From Lactobacillus sp. PV034 (GTDB taxonomy: Bacteria > Bacillota > Bacilli > Lactobacillales > Lactobacillaceae), in assembly GCF_014522305.1 (NCBI RefSeq), contig NZ_CP041982.1, positions 439,001-503,000 of the forward strand: a stretch of DNA of 64,000 nt, read 5' to 3'. The notes under the pieces are model-generated. The model saw nothing but the letters and a program-made list of their open reading frames with translations, was not told where the DNA came from and ran no database searches. The translations under genes were made by a program, and so were the position numbers. The stretch's first letter is position 1. The number at the start of each line of letters is the position of its first letter. Shown piece after piece: positions 45,033 through 54,954 of the stretch.

Positions 45033-45932
45033 CTAAGCACGTGGATGAGTCTTGCGATAAACTTCCATAATGTGTTTTTGCGTTAAGTTAGTATAAATCT
45101 GAGTTGTAGCAATATCACTATGTCCTAATAATTCTTGCACAACTCGCAAATCAGCACCATTTTCTAGTAAGTGCGTTGCAAATGTGTGACGCAAGGTATG
45201 AGGAGTAACATTTTTAGTGATTCCAGCAGTCTGACAATACTTTTTAAGTAATTGCCATACTGCCTGGCGACTAAGTTTACCACCACGTTGGTTAAGAAAA
45301 ATAATATCTGTAAAACTTTTACTTTTCAAGAGTTGTTTTTGGCGTACTTGCTTATCATACTCATCAATCCAGGAAAGTGCAACATCACTAATTGGAATCA
45401 ATCTTTCTTTTGATCCTTTTCCTAGTACTTTAATCAACTTAAGTTCTTGGTGCAAGTCACTCATTTTCAAATTTATAAGCTCACTCACACGCATTCCAGT
45501 CGCATATAAGGTCTCTAAGATAGCTCGATCTCTTAACCCACCACTTTTTTCTACTTGAGGTTGAGCTAGTAATTGATCAACTTCTGCTTCACTTAGGGCT
45601 AAAGGTAGTCTTTTTTCTTGCTTAGGAGCATCAACTTTTACCAATGGATCGCGCTCAATTAGGTCCTGACGCAAAAGCCATTGATAAAATTTTCTCAAAC
45701 TAGAAACCATGCGACTAATAGAAGAGGTCGCCTTACCTTGATCACGAAGTTTTCCTAAGAATAAATCAACCTCAACTGCATCTACTTCCCAGATAGATTG
45801 TTGTTCTAACAATAAGAAATTCAAGTACTCGTTGAGATCTTGGCGATATGAAGCAATTGTATTATCACTTAATCCACGTTCTACTTGAGCGTAGCGAAGA
45901 TAATCTGCCAGATTATCTTGTAACGTCGTCAT
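45033..45932 (-). CDS. xerD: tyrosine recombinase XerD
   Basis: A 299-residue tyrosine recombinase, partner of XerC. The catalytic set is Arg148 (ATGMRVSE), Lys172, His245 and Arg248 (HTLRHTF), His271 (GHSD) and Tyr280 (QIYTN). The position after cvfB and before scpA is the usual Firmicute xerD locus. The ATG at 45932 (AAAAGG close before it) overlaps cvfB by 20 bases; a frame extension to 45953 lacks a spaced ribosome binding site. Confidence 0.93.
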   Translation of the reverse strand: MTTLQDNLADYLRYAQVERGLSDNTIASYRQDLNEYLNFLLLEQQSIWEVDAVEVDLFLGKLRDQGKATSSISRMVSSLRKFYQWLLRQDLIERDPLVKVDAPKQEKRLPLALSEAEVDQLLAQPQVEKSGGLRDRAILETLYATGMRVSELINLKMSDLHQELKLIKVLGKGSKERLIPISDVALSWIDEYDKQVRQKQLLKSKSFTDIIFLNQRGGKLSRQAVWQLLKKYCQTAGITKNVTPHTLRHTFATHLLENGADLRVVQELLGHSDIATTQIYTNLTQKHIMEVYRKTHPRA

Positions 45933-46809
45933 TTTCCTTTTCACTACTTTCATTTAAACTTATTGTTCCAGCATCTTTATCTTCTGTAATTAATCCCGCT
46001 TTTAAGAGATGGCCCAAAGCACGTTTAAAGGCTGATTTCGAAATACCAAAATGTTGCTTAATATCACTGGCATTACTCTTATCATAGAAGGGCAAAGTCT
46101 TTGTTGCTTCACGACGTAAACTCATTAAAATCATCTGTGCATCATCGTCAATTTCTTCATGTGCACGAGGTAATACACTCATATTAAGGCGACCATATTG
46201 ACTCACACCAATTACGCGTCCCTTTACCTTTTCTCCTAATCTTAATGGTCTAAATGTTTCTGAATTGTGAACAAAAGCCAGATAATATTGGTCCGTAATC
46301 AAAAATGCACCTATTTCATAGGTTTTGTATACAGTCCCCATTAAATTTTTATTTTCTAGATTAGAAGGAAAATTAGCAGCCAATTGTTCAAAAATGTTTT
46401 CGTCAGCCATTTTAGCCCAAATACGTTCTTTTTCATCTGTTTCAAGACGCACTAATACGCGATCATCTTTACGAGGCCATAATTCTTTATCAAGTGGTAA
46501 ATCATCCAAAGAAATTACTACATCTTTATCATTTAAACCCACATCCACAAAGACACCTAAATCACGTCTTACTTCAGTGACAGTTCCCCAACCATACTGA
46601 TCTTTTTGAGCAAAGGGATAAAATTGCGTCATTTCTTTTTTACCATCTTTATTTTCATAAATGAAACCTTGAACGGTATCACCCAGTTTAATTGGATCAT
46701 CTTGAGTAATTTCTAATTTTTTTAATTCAAAAGTAAGACCATTAACTTGGACATAATATGCATCCGTGTTTTTATCTATTACTTTACCTTTAGTAATTTC
46801 TCCTAACAT
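45913..46809 (-). CDS. cvfB: CvfB-like S1 RNA-binding protein
   Basis: A 298-residue protein with S1-like beta-barrel repeats (YGWGTVTEVRRDLGVFVDVG, LGEKVKGRVIGVSQYGRLN) and a C-terminal winged helix (IKQHFGISKSAFKRALGHLL) followed by an acidic tail. It matches CvfB/YitL, a regulator of virulence factors in S. aureus and an RNA-binding protein. The ATG at 46809 has GAGG 6 bases upstream; the upstream GTG is inside the site. Confidence 0.9.
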   Translation of the reverse strand: MLGEITKGKVIDKNTDAYYVQVNGLTFELKKLEITQDDPIKLGDTVQGFIYENKDGKKEMTQFYPFAQKDQYGWGTVTEVRRDLGVFVDVGLNDKDVVISLDDLPLDKELWPRKDDRVLVRLETDEKERIWAKMADENIFEQLAANFPSNLENKNLMGTVYKTYEIGAFLITDQYYLAFVHNSETFRPLRLGEKVKGRVIGVSQYGRLNMSVLPRAHEEIDDDAQMILMSLRREATKTLPFYDKSNASDIKQHFGISKSAFKRALGHLLKAGLITEDKDAGTISLNESSEKENDDVTR

Positions 46810-46870
46810 TTTCTTCCTCACTTCTTTTTACTTCTGTAGCCTAGTATAAGGTAAAAAGGCTAGAAAAGGC

Positions 46871-46902
46871 AAAAAATAGCCAGCTTACGCTGACTATTTT
46901 TC
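46871..46902 (-). terminator. terminator after pyk
   Basis: On the minus strand AAAAATAGTCAGC pairs with GCTGGCTATTTTT around a GTAA loop with one G-U pair, followed by a T run. Confidence 0.88.
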
Positions 46903-46919
46903 CAATATATTTAACTTAA

Positions 46920-48356
46920 TTATTTAACTTTTCTGATAGTCATTAAGTTAGTCTTACCACTTTCACCTAATGGTAAACCAGCAACGATGATAATGTCATC
47001 TCCAGCTTCTGCAAGACCATTTTCTTTAGCTAATTTCATAGCTTGGTCAAGAGCAGCATCAGTATCTGCAGGCTTATTAGTAAGAACTGGGTCTACACCC
47101 CATACAATACCTAATGAGTGTTGTACCTTTTCGTCAAATGTCATAGCAAGAATGTTTGCATTTGGACGGTACTTAGAAATCATACGAGCAGTGTAACCTG
47201 AAGCAGTAATAGTAACGATAGTCTTAATACCTAATTCTTCAGCAGTTCTAACTACTGATTCACCAATAGCTTCAGTAATGTTTGAACCCTTGTAAGCTTC
47301 AAATCTTTGAAGTGCTAAAGTGTTACGGTCATCAAGCATTTGCTTTTCAGTACGTTCATCAATTTCAGCCATTGCTTGAACAGCCTTAACTGGGTAAAGA
47401 CCGTTTGCTGATTCACCTGAAAGCATAGTTGCATCAGTACCATCTAAAACAGCGTTAGCAACGTCAGAAACTTCGGCACGAGTTGGACGTGGGTTTTCTT
47501 GCATTGAGTCAAGCATTTGAGTAGCAGTAATAACTGGCTTACCTAAAGCGTTACACTTTCTGATGATATCTTTTTGAACAAATGGAACGTTCATAAATGG
47601 AATTTCAACACCCATGTCACCACGAGCAACCATAATACCATCTGAAACTTCTAAGATTTCATCAATGTTATCGATACCTTCTTGGGATTCAATCTTAGGG
47701 AAGATCTTAACGTATTCACAGTTACCTTCCTTAAGTAAATTACGGATATCTAAAACATCTTGTGCTTTACGTACGAATGAAGCTGAAATGAAGTTAATAC
47801 CTTGCTTCATACCAAACTTAATGTCATCAGTATCTTTTTCAGTGATACCTGGAAGGCGAATTTCAACACCAGGAGCGTTAACACCCTTCTTAGAACCAAT
47901 TACACCAGTATTTTGTGCTTCACAAACAAGTTCACGGTTTGCGTCATCCTTGTCAAGGATAAGTAAGTCAACTAAACCATCATCGATTAATACGTGGCCA
48001 CCCTTTTTGGTATCATCGTATAAACCATCGTAGGTAACGTAGATCTTATCCTTGTCACCCTTCTTAGTAGCGTCCATAGAAATTCTAATCTTGTCACCAG
48101 TATTAAGAGTGAACTTACCATCTTTTTGTTCAGTAGTTCTGATTTCAGCACCCTTAGTATCAAGGTCAATGCCAAGTAAAATACCAGTTTGCTTTTCAAC
48201 ATCACGAACCATTTGCATACGAGCTGCGTGTTCTTCGTGGTCACCGTGTGAGAAGTTAAAACGGAATACGTTTGCACCAGCTTTAGCTAATTCAGTAACA
48301 GTTTCAATATCATTTGAGGCTGGTCCTAAAGTACTAACAATTTTAGTTTTCTTCAT
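46920..48356 (-). CDS. pyk: pyruvate kinase
   Basis: A 478-residue pyruvate kinase that makes pyruvate and ATP from phosphoenolpyruvate, the last step of glycolysis. Motifs: KIVSTLGPAS, FRFNFSHGDHEEH, the catalytic Lys region KIFPKIESQEGIDN, MVARGDMGVEIP and ITATQMLDSM. It ends at the core (TNLMTIRKVK) without the extra phosphohistidine-like C-terminal domain that many bacilli carry, and the terminator follows immediately. It is downstream of pfkA by 47 bases, the classical pfk-pyk operon. Confidence 0.97.
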   Translation of the reverse strand: MKKTKIVSTLGPASNDIETVTELAKAGANVFRFNFSHGDHEEHAARMQMVRDVEKQTGILLGIDLDTKGAEIRTTEQKDGKFTLNTGDKIRISMDATKKGDKDKIYVTYDGLYDDTKKGGHVLIDDGLVDLLILDKDDANRELVCEAQNTGVIGSKKGVNAPGVEIRLPGITEKDTDDIKFGMKQGINFISASFVRKAQDVLDIRNLLKEGNCEYVKIFPKIESQEGIDNIDEILEVSDGIMVARGDMGVEIPFMNVPFVQKDIIRKCNALGKPVITATQMLDSMQENPRPTRAEVSDVANAVLDGTDATMLSGESANGLYPVKAVQAMAEIDERTEKQMLDDRNTLALQRFEAYKGSNITEAIGESVVRTAEELGIKTIVTITASGYTARMISKYRPNANILAMTFDEKVQHSLGIVWGVDPVLTNKPADTDAALDQAMKLAKENGLAEAGDDIIIVAGLPLGESGKTNLMTIRKVK

Positions 48357-48403
48357 TTGAAAAAATCTCCTACTTAAAAATATAAAATCAAAAACTACCT
48401 AAC

Positions 48404-49387
<984 letters not shown>

Positions 49388-49478
49388 TTACTCACATCGA
49401 CTTTATAGTACCATTTTTTCCTAAAGATGTCTGCATTAAATAGTGATATTTCTCTTAAACTTACTCCTTTATAAAATA

Positions 49479-49494
49479 ATGTTTCCGCTTCCAT
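49479..49494 (-). promoter_or_regulatory. cre site (CcpA) upstream of pfkA
   Basis: The minus strand reads ATGGAAGCGGAAACAT, matching the lactic acid bacterial consensus WTGNAANCGNWNNCW at all defined positions. Its centre is about 90 bases upstream of the likely pfkA transcription start, a position associated with activation by CcpA. Binding is inferred. Confidence 0.6.
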
Positions 49495-49540
49495 TGCCTT
49501 TACTTTGTGATTTATTTAATTTATTTTTGGTTAAAATTTT

Positions 49541-52276
49541 TTATTCTTGATAATTAACTTGTTTGGCTGAAGTTAATAAATATTGCTTCTTTGTCGGGTC
49601 ATATCGATCAGCCTGAGTTCTAACCTGTAGTAAATAAATCTGGCCCAATTCTAAAATAGTAGATAATTTTTCATATATTTTGGGAAAAATTGTAAATTCA
49701 AATTCTCCCTGACTATCAATAAAAGTTACAAAAGCCATTACCTCACCCTTTTTAGTGCGAATAGGCTTAATTTTTGTGAGTTTTCCGACTCCAACTCCAG
49801 TTTCATTAATTGAAAAATCTTTTAAAAGTTTGGCACCAAAACGTTGGGCATATTTTTGGACAGCAATTAAGGGATTCATTGTTGTCGCAAAACCCATCAC
49901 CTCATCCTCCATCTGAGCTTTTTCACTATTGGTAGGCATCGGTTTTTCAATTGGTTTAGGCTCTAAGGTTTCAAACAAAGAAGTATTATTTCCCGACATC
50001 TTTACCGTATCAACTAAATCCTTACTTGTAGCTAATAACTTATTACGGTTAGGTTCTAATTTATCAAATGCACCGGACTTTATTAAGTTATCAATTGCTG
50101 CTTGATTTAAAAATTTGGAATCTATTTTAAGTAAAAAGTCAGATAAAGAAGTAACGGGTGACTTAAGCGCTGAAATAGCATCAATAAAATCTTGTCTTAA
50201 TCCCTTGATTGCTCTTAAACCAACTAAGATTTGATTATTTTTTAAAGAAAATTCTTTTTGCGACTCATTAATATCAGGCCCAAGGACTTTTATGCCATTA
50301 CTTTGGACCTGGGTTAAAAAGTCATTTATTTTATGCCGATTACCTAAATTACTATTTAACAAAGCTGTATAAAACGCAGCTGGGTAATGAACCTTTAAAT
50401 ATGCTAGCCAAAAGGCAATTTCACTGTAAGCAACTGCATGCGACCGATTAAAGCCATAGTTAGCAAACTGAGCAATATAATCATATACTTTTTCTGCAAC
50501 TTGTTTTGATCTTCCCAGCTTGAGTGCACCAGCAATAAACTTGTCTCTCTGCTTTTGAATTACAGTAATATTTTTCTTCGACATTGCACGCCGTAATAAA
50601 TCCGCTTCTCCCAGAGAAAAGCCAGCTAAAACTTGAGCAGTTTGCATTACCTGTTCTTGATAAACCAAAATACCGTAGGTTGGACTTAAAATCTCTTTTA
50701 AACTTGAATCAGGATAAGAAATAGCTTCTTTACCATGTTTACGATTAATAAAATGATCTATATTTTGAATCGGACCTGGACGATAAAGTGCATTTACGGC
50801 TACAATATCTTCAAAATTATCAGGGTGCAAACGGCGTAAAACATTTTTAATTCCATCTGACTCAAATTGAAAAACTGCATCTGTCTTGCCTTCTTGAAAT
50901 AATCTCAAAGTCGCTGGATCATTCAAAGGTATTTGATGTGGGTCAAGCACAACTCCATCATTTTTTAATAAGTCCAACGTTGTTCCTAAAATTGTTAAAT
51001 TACGCAAGCCCAAGAAATCAATCTTTAAAAGTCCCAAAGCTTCAACGTTTAACTTAGTTTGTTGCGTCACAGGAATACCTTCGCTACTTGCTTGCAGTCC
51101 CACTAAACTAGCAATTGAATTATCAGTAATTACTAAACCAGCCGCATGAATAGAATAATGACGTGGCAAACCTTCAAGATGCTTCGCGGTCGCAAACAAT
51201 AATTGGTTAAAAGAAGAACTATTGACCAATAATTGTAAATCCTTTGATTCCTTATAAGCTTGATCAAGAGTAATTTGTGTTTTTGAATATGGAATTGCTT
51301 GGGTCCACTTTTTCATTTCAAATTGATTTAAACCAAAAACCCGACAAACATCACGTAATGCCTGTTTGGCTGCTAATGTACCAAAAGTTAAAATTTGAGC
51401 TGCATGATCCATTCCATACTTATGAAACATATACTGAATCACTTCTTCGCGCCGATCATCTGGAATATCCAAATCAATATCGGGCATTTGTTGACGGGCT
51501 GGATTCAAAAAACGTTCAAATAAAAGTTGATATTTTAAGGGATCAACTTCGGTTATTCTTAAAGAATATGCGACTAAACTTCCGGCTGCACTTCCACGAC
51601 CTGGACCAGTAGTAACATCTATCGAGTGAGCATAATTCATTACATCCCAAACTATCAAAAAATAATCATCAAAGCCCATTTGATTAATTACTTGTAACTC
51701 ATAATCTAATCTTTGCTGGTAAGCAAGCGGGATTTTTCCATTTTTAAAACGTTTAGTCAAGCCTGTTTGGGCTAAGTGACGCAAATATTCTTTAGAAGTG
51801 GGAAACTTATTTTGTTTAAACTTAGGTAATTCTGGATCTTTAAACGTAACTTGCGCATTGATTTCTTGACTAATTTTCTGTGCGTTCTTGATAGCATCAT
51901 CTAAATCAAATTTATGATAATCGCTTATTAATTCACTACTCGTCTTTAAGTAATGTGACCCCGTTTGCTTTGCAAGCTGTTCAACATCATGTAATTGTGC
52001 ATTGTCATTAATAGCCTGTAAACTTTTACGTAAAAACTGCTCATGCGGATTAAGATATTGCACATCCTCTGTTGCTACTAAAGGAAGATTAAATTGCTGG
52101 CTGAGACCGCGCACAAAATTAATATAATTTTCTTCAGTTTTACTTGCATAAACGCCTAAATATAAAGAAGAATTAGTAGGCAGTTCAGTCTTTAATTGGC
52201 GTAAATAATCACTTGCCAAACTAGGATTTTGGCGATATAAATTATGTAATTCACTCTGCTCATTTGCTGGAATCAC
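49541..52276 (-). CDS. dnaE: DNA polymerase III alpha subunit DnaE, C-terminal fragment
   Basis: 911 residues from an in-frame GTG, holding the polymerase core: PGRGSAAGSLVAYSL, the catalytic PDIDLDIPDDRR and the fingers segment MSKKNITVIQKQRDKF, then HhH and OB-fold regions. The frame is open back to a TGA at 52306-52308 and has no ribosome binding site, so it is the 3' part of a gene whose 5' part is at 52282-52659. Restoring one base in the T6 run at 52298-52303 would give a 1039-residue DnaE. Whether both parts are made depends on whether the shift is real. Confidence 0.9.
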   Translation of the reverse strand: MIPANEQSELHNLYRQNPSLASDYLRQLKTELPTNSSLYLGVYASKTEENYINFVRGLSQQFNLPLVATEDVQYLNPHEQFLRKSLQAINDNAQLHDVEQLAKQTGSHYLKTSSELISDYHKFDLDDAIKNAQKISQEINAQVTFKDPELPKFKQNKFPTSKEYLRHLAQTGLTKRFKNGKIPLAYQQRLDYELQVINQMGFDDYFLIVWDVMNYAHSIDVTTGPGRGSAAGSLVAYSLRITEVDPLKYQLLFERFLNPARQQMPDIDLDIPDDRREEVIQYMFHKYGMDHAAQILTFGTLAAKQALRDVCRVFGLNQFEMKKWTQAIPYSKTQITLDQAYKESKDLQLLVNSSSFNQLLFATAKHLEGLPRHYSIHAAGLVITDNSIASLVGLQASSEGIPVTQQTKLNVEALGLLKIDFLGLRNLTILGTTLDLLKNDGVVLDPHQIPLNDPATLRLFQEGKTDAVFQFESDGIKNVLRRLHPDNFEDIVAVNALYRPGPIQNIDHFINRKHGKEAISYPDSSLKEILSPTYGILVYQEQVMQTAQVLAGFSLGEADLLRRAMSKKNITVIQKQRDKFIAGALKLGRSKQVAEKVYDYIAQFANYGFNRSHAVAYSEIAFWLAYLKVHYPAAFYTALLNSNLGNRHKINDFLTQVQSNGIKVLGPDINESQKEFSLKNNQILVGLRAIKGLRQDFIDAISALKSPVTSLSDFLLKIDSKFLNQAAIDNLIKSGAFDKLEPNRNKLLATSKDLVDTVKMSGNNTSLFETLEPKPIEKPMPTNSEKAQMEDEVMGFATTMNPLIAVQKYAQRFGAKLLKDFSINETGVGVGKLTKIKPIRTKKGEVMAFVTFIDSQGEFEFTIFPKIYEKLSTILELGQIYLLQVRTQADRYDPTKKQYLLTSAKQVNYQE

Positions 52277-52281
52277 TACAA

Positions 52282-52659
52282 TTAAATCCTTAAAATATTT
52301 TTTAATTCATCAAATAAAAGTACTTTCTCTGTTTCACCATTATTCGTTAGTAAATTAATAGTGCTTGATAATCGTAAAATATTTTCAAATCCCCGATTAT
52401 TTTTTGCTAAAACGATGAGATCATAGAGATTAGTTTGATCAATTAAGCCATTGAATCGAGCTTGCATCCCTAAAAGTGGCTTAATTCCAACTTCTTGAGC
52501 TGCTTTATAAAATTCTACTAACCCGTAAGTTACATTTAGATCCGTTAAAGCAATTGCCTCATAACCCCGGTCTTTAGCTGTTTGCGCTAGCTCTTTAACT
52601 TTTATTGGACTTTGAAGTAAAGAATAACTCGATAAATTCTGTAGGCCAATTGCACCCAT
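52282..52659 (-). CDS. dnaE: DnaE N-terminal PHP domain fragment
   Basis: 125 residues covering the start of DnaE: NLSSYSLLQSPIKVKELAQT, YEAIALTDLNVTYGLVEFY and GIKPLLGMQARF are PHP-domain segments. The usual metal ligands of the first loop (HxH) are replaced by QNLSS, so the PHP site is not catalytic. The start has AAAGGAAG upstream. It ends prematurely by a frameshift just after FDELK; the continuation KYFKDLIVVIPANE is in the next frame. Confidence 0.88.
   Translation of the reverse strand: MGAIGLQNLSSYSLLQSPIKVKELAQTAKDRGYEAIALTDLNVTYGLVEFYKAAQEVGIKPLLGMQARFNGLIDQTNLYDLIVLAKNNRGFENILRLSSTINLLTNNGETEKVLLFDELKNILRI
52298..52303. other. dnaE: homopolymer frameshift site in dnaE
   Basis: T6 on the plus strand (A6 in the gene). 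With seven bases the two dnaE frames join as ELKKYFKDLIVV, a natural-looking sequence. It may be a true mutation, a slippery transcription site or a sequencing error. Confidence 0.8.
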
Positions 52660-52761
52660 TATGCTCGCTTCCTTTCTTATGTTATAAGTATACCAAAGCT
52701 TGCTATTTTTGAGTTTTTAGACTATCATTTTGTTATCGAGCTTGTGAAAGAAGGGAATTCC

Positions 52762-52965
52762 ATGCGCTTTATCGTTACAATTTTTTGGGGTGAAATCTTC
52801 TTTGAAGTTATGGGCTTTATCGCTGCAAGTTTAACTTCAATGAAATTTGACCCTGTACAATCAGCTATTATTGGCTTAATCTTTTCAATTGCTTATGCCT
52901 TAATTATTCCTGCAATTAATGCTAAAAGTCATAAAGATAAGTCTAAATATGGCAAAATGCTCTAA
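52762..52965 (+). CDS. DUF2929 (YjzD-like) small membrane protein
   Basis: A 67-residue protein with two hydrophobic segments (RFIVTIFWGEIFFEVMGFIA and SAIIGLIFSIAYALIIPAI) and a charged tail. It matches the YjzD/DUF2929 pattern. The ATG at 52762 has GAAGGG 6 bases upstream; a GTG 18 bases earlier is rejected because the ribosome binding site lies inside it. Function unknown. It is divergent from dnaE. Confidence 0.82.
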   Translation: MRFIVTIFWGEIFFEVMGFIAASLTSMKFDPVQSAIIGLIFSIAYALIIPAINAKSHKDKSKYGKML

Positions 52966-52985
52966 AAAATTAAAATAAGAATATT

Positions 52986-53017
52986 AAAAAGAGGACTCAC
53001 TTTAGTCCTCTTTTTTT
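52986..53017. terminator. bidirectional terminator between yjzD-like and nucleotidase genes
   Basis: GAGGACT (52991-52997) and AGTCCTC (53004-53010) form a stem flanked by A5 and T8 runs, serving two convergent genes. Confidence 0.9.
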
Positions 53018-53021
53018 GCTT

Positions 53022-54587
53022 CTAATAGAATTTATAATTCTTTTTGGTATCTACTTTTACGTCATTCTTAGTTAAGTATTCACTAAACATTTGGACATAG
53101 TCTTGATCAAAGGTCTTTTCAATTTTATCCATACTATAGCCTGGATAAAAGCCACCGCCTAAGGCACGATAATTATTAACCGCTAATTTATAGATCTTAT
53201 CGTCTTCAATTTCTTTACCATCTAAAGTTAACTTAGTTAAACGGTGGTTAACTGGCTTAGATAAATCAGCTTCATAATGAACTGGATAGAACATATCAAA
53301 ATGATAAAGCATTGGTTTAGGCTTAATCCAGCGATCAATAAATTTAATATTACCCTTTTTATCTTTTTCTAAAAAGGCACACGAATATTCAATGATATTT
53401 CTTAGATCTTTTCCAGAAACATTTACAATGCAAAGTTGATTAGCGTAAGGATAATTCAAAAGTACTTCACGCATGGTAACATTCTTAGAAAAGCCTTTAG
53501 CTGTTTCTGACATAATTGCTGTGGCAGAAATATCAGCATTTGTAAACCAAAGCTGCATTTGTTGAATTAAATTAATAAATGGTGCTCCATTAATTCTTCC
53601 TTCAATAGCATTTTCAATTGGTGCAGGCTCAGAAAGATGTGCAATTGGTTGATCAAGCCATTCTTGAGTACCCTTATCTAATGAACTAACAATTTTTTCA
53701 ATCGCTGGATCTGGATCATAATCTTTGGTATCAATTAATTCTGTTTCCATTTTCTTAATAACTGCTTTGCCAGAATCATCTTTTTGAATATCTAACACTA
53801 TCTTAGCTACAGCTTCACCACGATAACCAGGTTGAACAATCGCCGTATCTTTAGTTACTAAATTCAAACGACGATGTTGGTGTCCAGTTAAGAAAGCATC
53901 AATTTCTGGGATTTCAGTTAAGATTTTATAACCTTCATTTTCACCGGTATGTGGTTCAGTCGCTTCACCACTTAATGGATCTGATTCAAAACCGCCATGA
54001 TATAAAGCTACCAAGACATCAACTTTTGGACGTAATTCTTTAGCCAATTTACTTAAAGTTTCAAATCCTGAAACAAATTTTAAACCTTTAGTATGCTCTT
54101 TTGGTTCCCAATGGGAAATGTATTGGGTGGTAATCCCCATAATACCAATTTTTAGGCCTGCTTTTTCAACAATAGTATAAGGTTTGCCAAAAGCAGGTTG
54201 ATTAGTATCTTCGTCTAAAATATTGTCATTAATAATGGGGGCGTCATTATGATCAATATAATACTTTAAATAATCTAAGCCGAAGTTAAAATCATGATTT
54301 CCTAAGGCACGGGCATCATAACCTACTTCATTATAAGCAGCAGTAAATTTTGCTAATCCCTCATCAAGCGGTAATTTATGCGTATATGACGCTAAAGGTG
54401 AGCCTTGCAAGCAATCTCCACTATCAGTTACTAAAACGTTCTCTGAACCATACTTTTTACGTTCGGCTTTTACCACACTACTTACTCTGCTCAATGAGAT
54501 TGGCGCTTGATAATTGTTTTTATCTTGATAATCCGTCGGTAATAAAAAGCCATGCGTATCACTAGAATGCAAAAGAACAAGTTTCAT
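53022..54587 (-). CDS. 5'-nucleotidase/2',3'-cyclic phosphodiesterase family metallophosphatase
   Basis: A 521-residue two-domain enzyme of the UshA family: an N-terminal calcineurin-like domain with SSDTHG (10), DSGD (about 57), GNHDFNFG (about 99) and GHQH (about 235) metal ligands, and a C-terminal nucleotidase domain (NNYRALGGGFYPG). There is no signal peptide or wall anchor, unlike secreted relatives, so it should act in the cytoplasm. AAGGAG lies 8 bases before ATG. Confidence 0.92.
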   Translation of the reverse strand: MKLVLLHSSDTHGFLLPTDYQDKNNYQAPISLSRVSSVVKAERKKYGSENVLVTDSGDCLQGSPLASYTHKLPLDEGLAKFTAAYNEVGYDARALGNHDFNFGLDYLKYYIDHNDAPIINDNILDEDTNQPAFGKPYTIVEKAGLKIGIMGITTQYISHWEPKEHTKGLKFVSGFETLSKLAKELRPKVDVLVALYHGGFESDPLSGEATEPHTGENEGYKILTEIPEIDAFLTGHQHRRLNLVTKDTAIVQPGYRGEAVAKIVLDIQKDDSGKAVIKKMETELIDTKDYDPDPAIEKIVSSLDKGTQEWLDQPIAHLSEPAPIENAIEGRINGAPFINLIQQMQLWFTNADISATAIMSETAKGFSKNVTMREVLLNYPYANQLCIVNVSGKDLRNIIEYSCAFLEKDKKGNIKFIDRWIKPKPMLYHFDMFYPVHYEADLSKPVNHRLTKLTLDGKEIEDDKIYKLAVNNYRALGGGFYPGYSMDKIEKTFDQDYVQMFSEYLTKNDVKVDTKKNYKFY

Positions 54588-54622
54588 CTTTTTTCTCCTT
54601 GATATAATAATATTTTTGTATA

Positions 54623-54650
54623 AAAAAAGACACCAACCGGTGTCTTTTCT
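54623..54650 (-). terminator. terminator after rpmF
   Basis: AAAAGACACC (54625-54634) and GGTGTCTTTT (54639-54648) form a perfect stem with a 4-base loop. Confidence 0.9.
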
Positions 54651-54838
54651 TAATCGTTATTTTGTTGCTTTTCGTTGGCAACTTGACGGCCTTTGTAGAA
54701 GCCCTTTGGTGAAACACGGTGGCTTAAGCGGTATTCGCCAGTAGTTGCATCATAGTGCATTGCTGGAGTAGCTAACTTAATATGACCACGACGTGAACGT
54801 TTCTTTTGCTTAGAAGTTTTTCTTGCAGGAACTGCCAT
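54650..54838 (-). CDS. rpmF: 50S ribosomal protein L32
   Basis: A 62-residue L32 with the canonical start [18 protein letters not shown] and the [12 protein letters not shown] motif. It has no cysteines, so it is the zinc-independent form rather than the four-Cys ribbon form. A promoter lies upstream at 54915-54943, and GGAG precedes the ATG. Confidence 0.96.
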   Translation of the reverse strand: MAVPARKTSKQKKRSRRGHIKLATPAMHYDATTGEYRLSHRVSPKGFYKGRQVANEKQQNND

Positions 54839-54914
54839 TTGTTTTAATCTCCTTTGTTATAGAATTGAGACTGTTTGGACCTAAAAATAAGTCACTAAAT
54901 ACTCACGTATTTAA

Positions 54915-54943
54915 ATCATACAATCTAAACCTTTAGAAATCAA
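54915..54943 (-). promoter_or_regulatory. promoter of rpmF
   Basis: On the minus strand TTGATT (54943-54938) and TATGAT (54920-54915) are 17 bases apart, giving a leader of about 70 bases before rpmF. Confidence 0.65.
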
Positions 54944-54954
54944 GTCCAATCTGA

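Noticed and set aside
47614..48033. Long plus-strand reading frame opposite pyk
   Set aside because: A shadow of highly biased pyk codons; no start signal and no recognisable domain.
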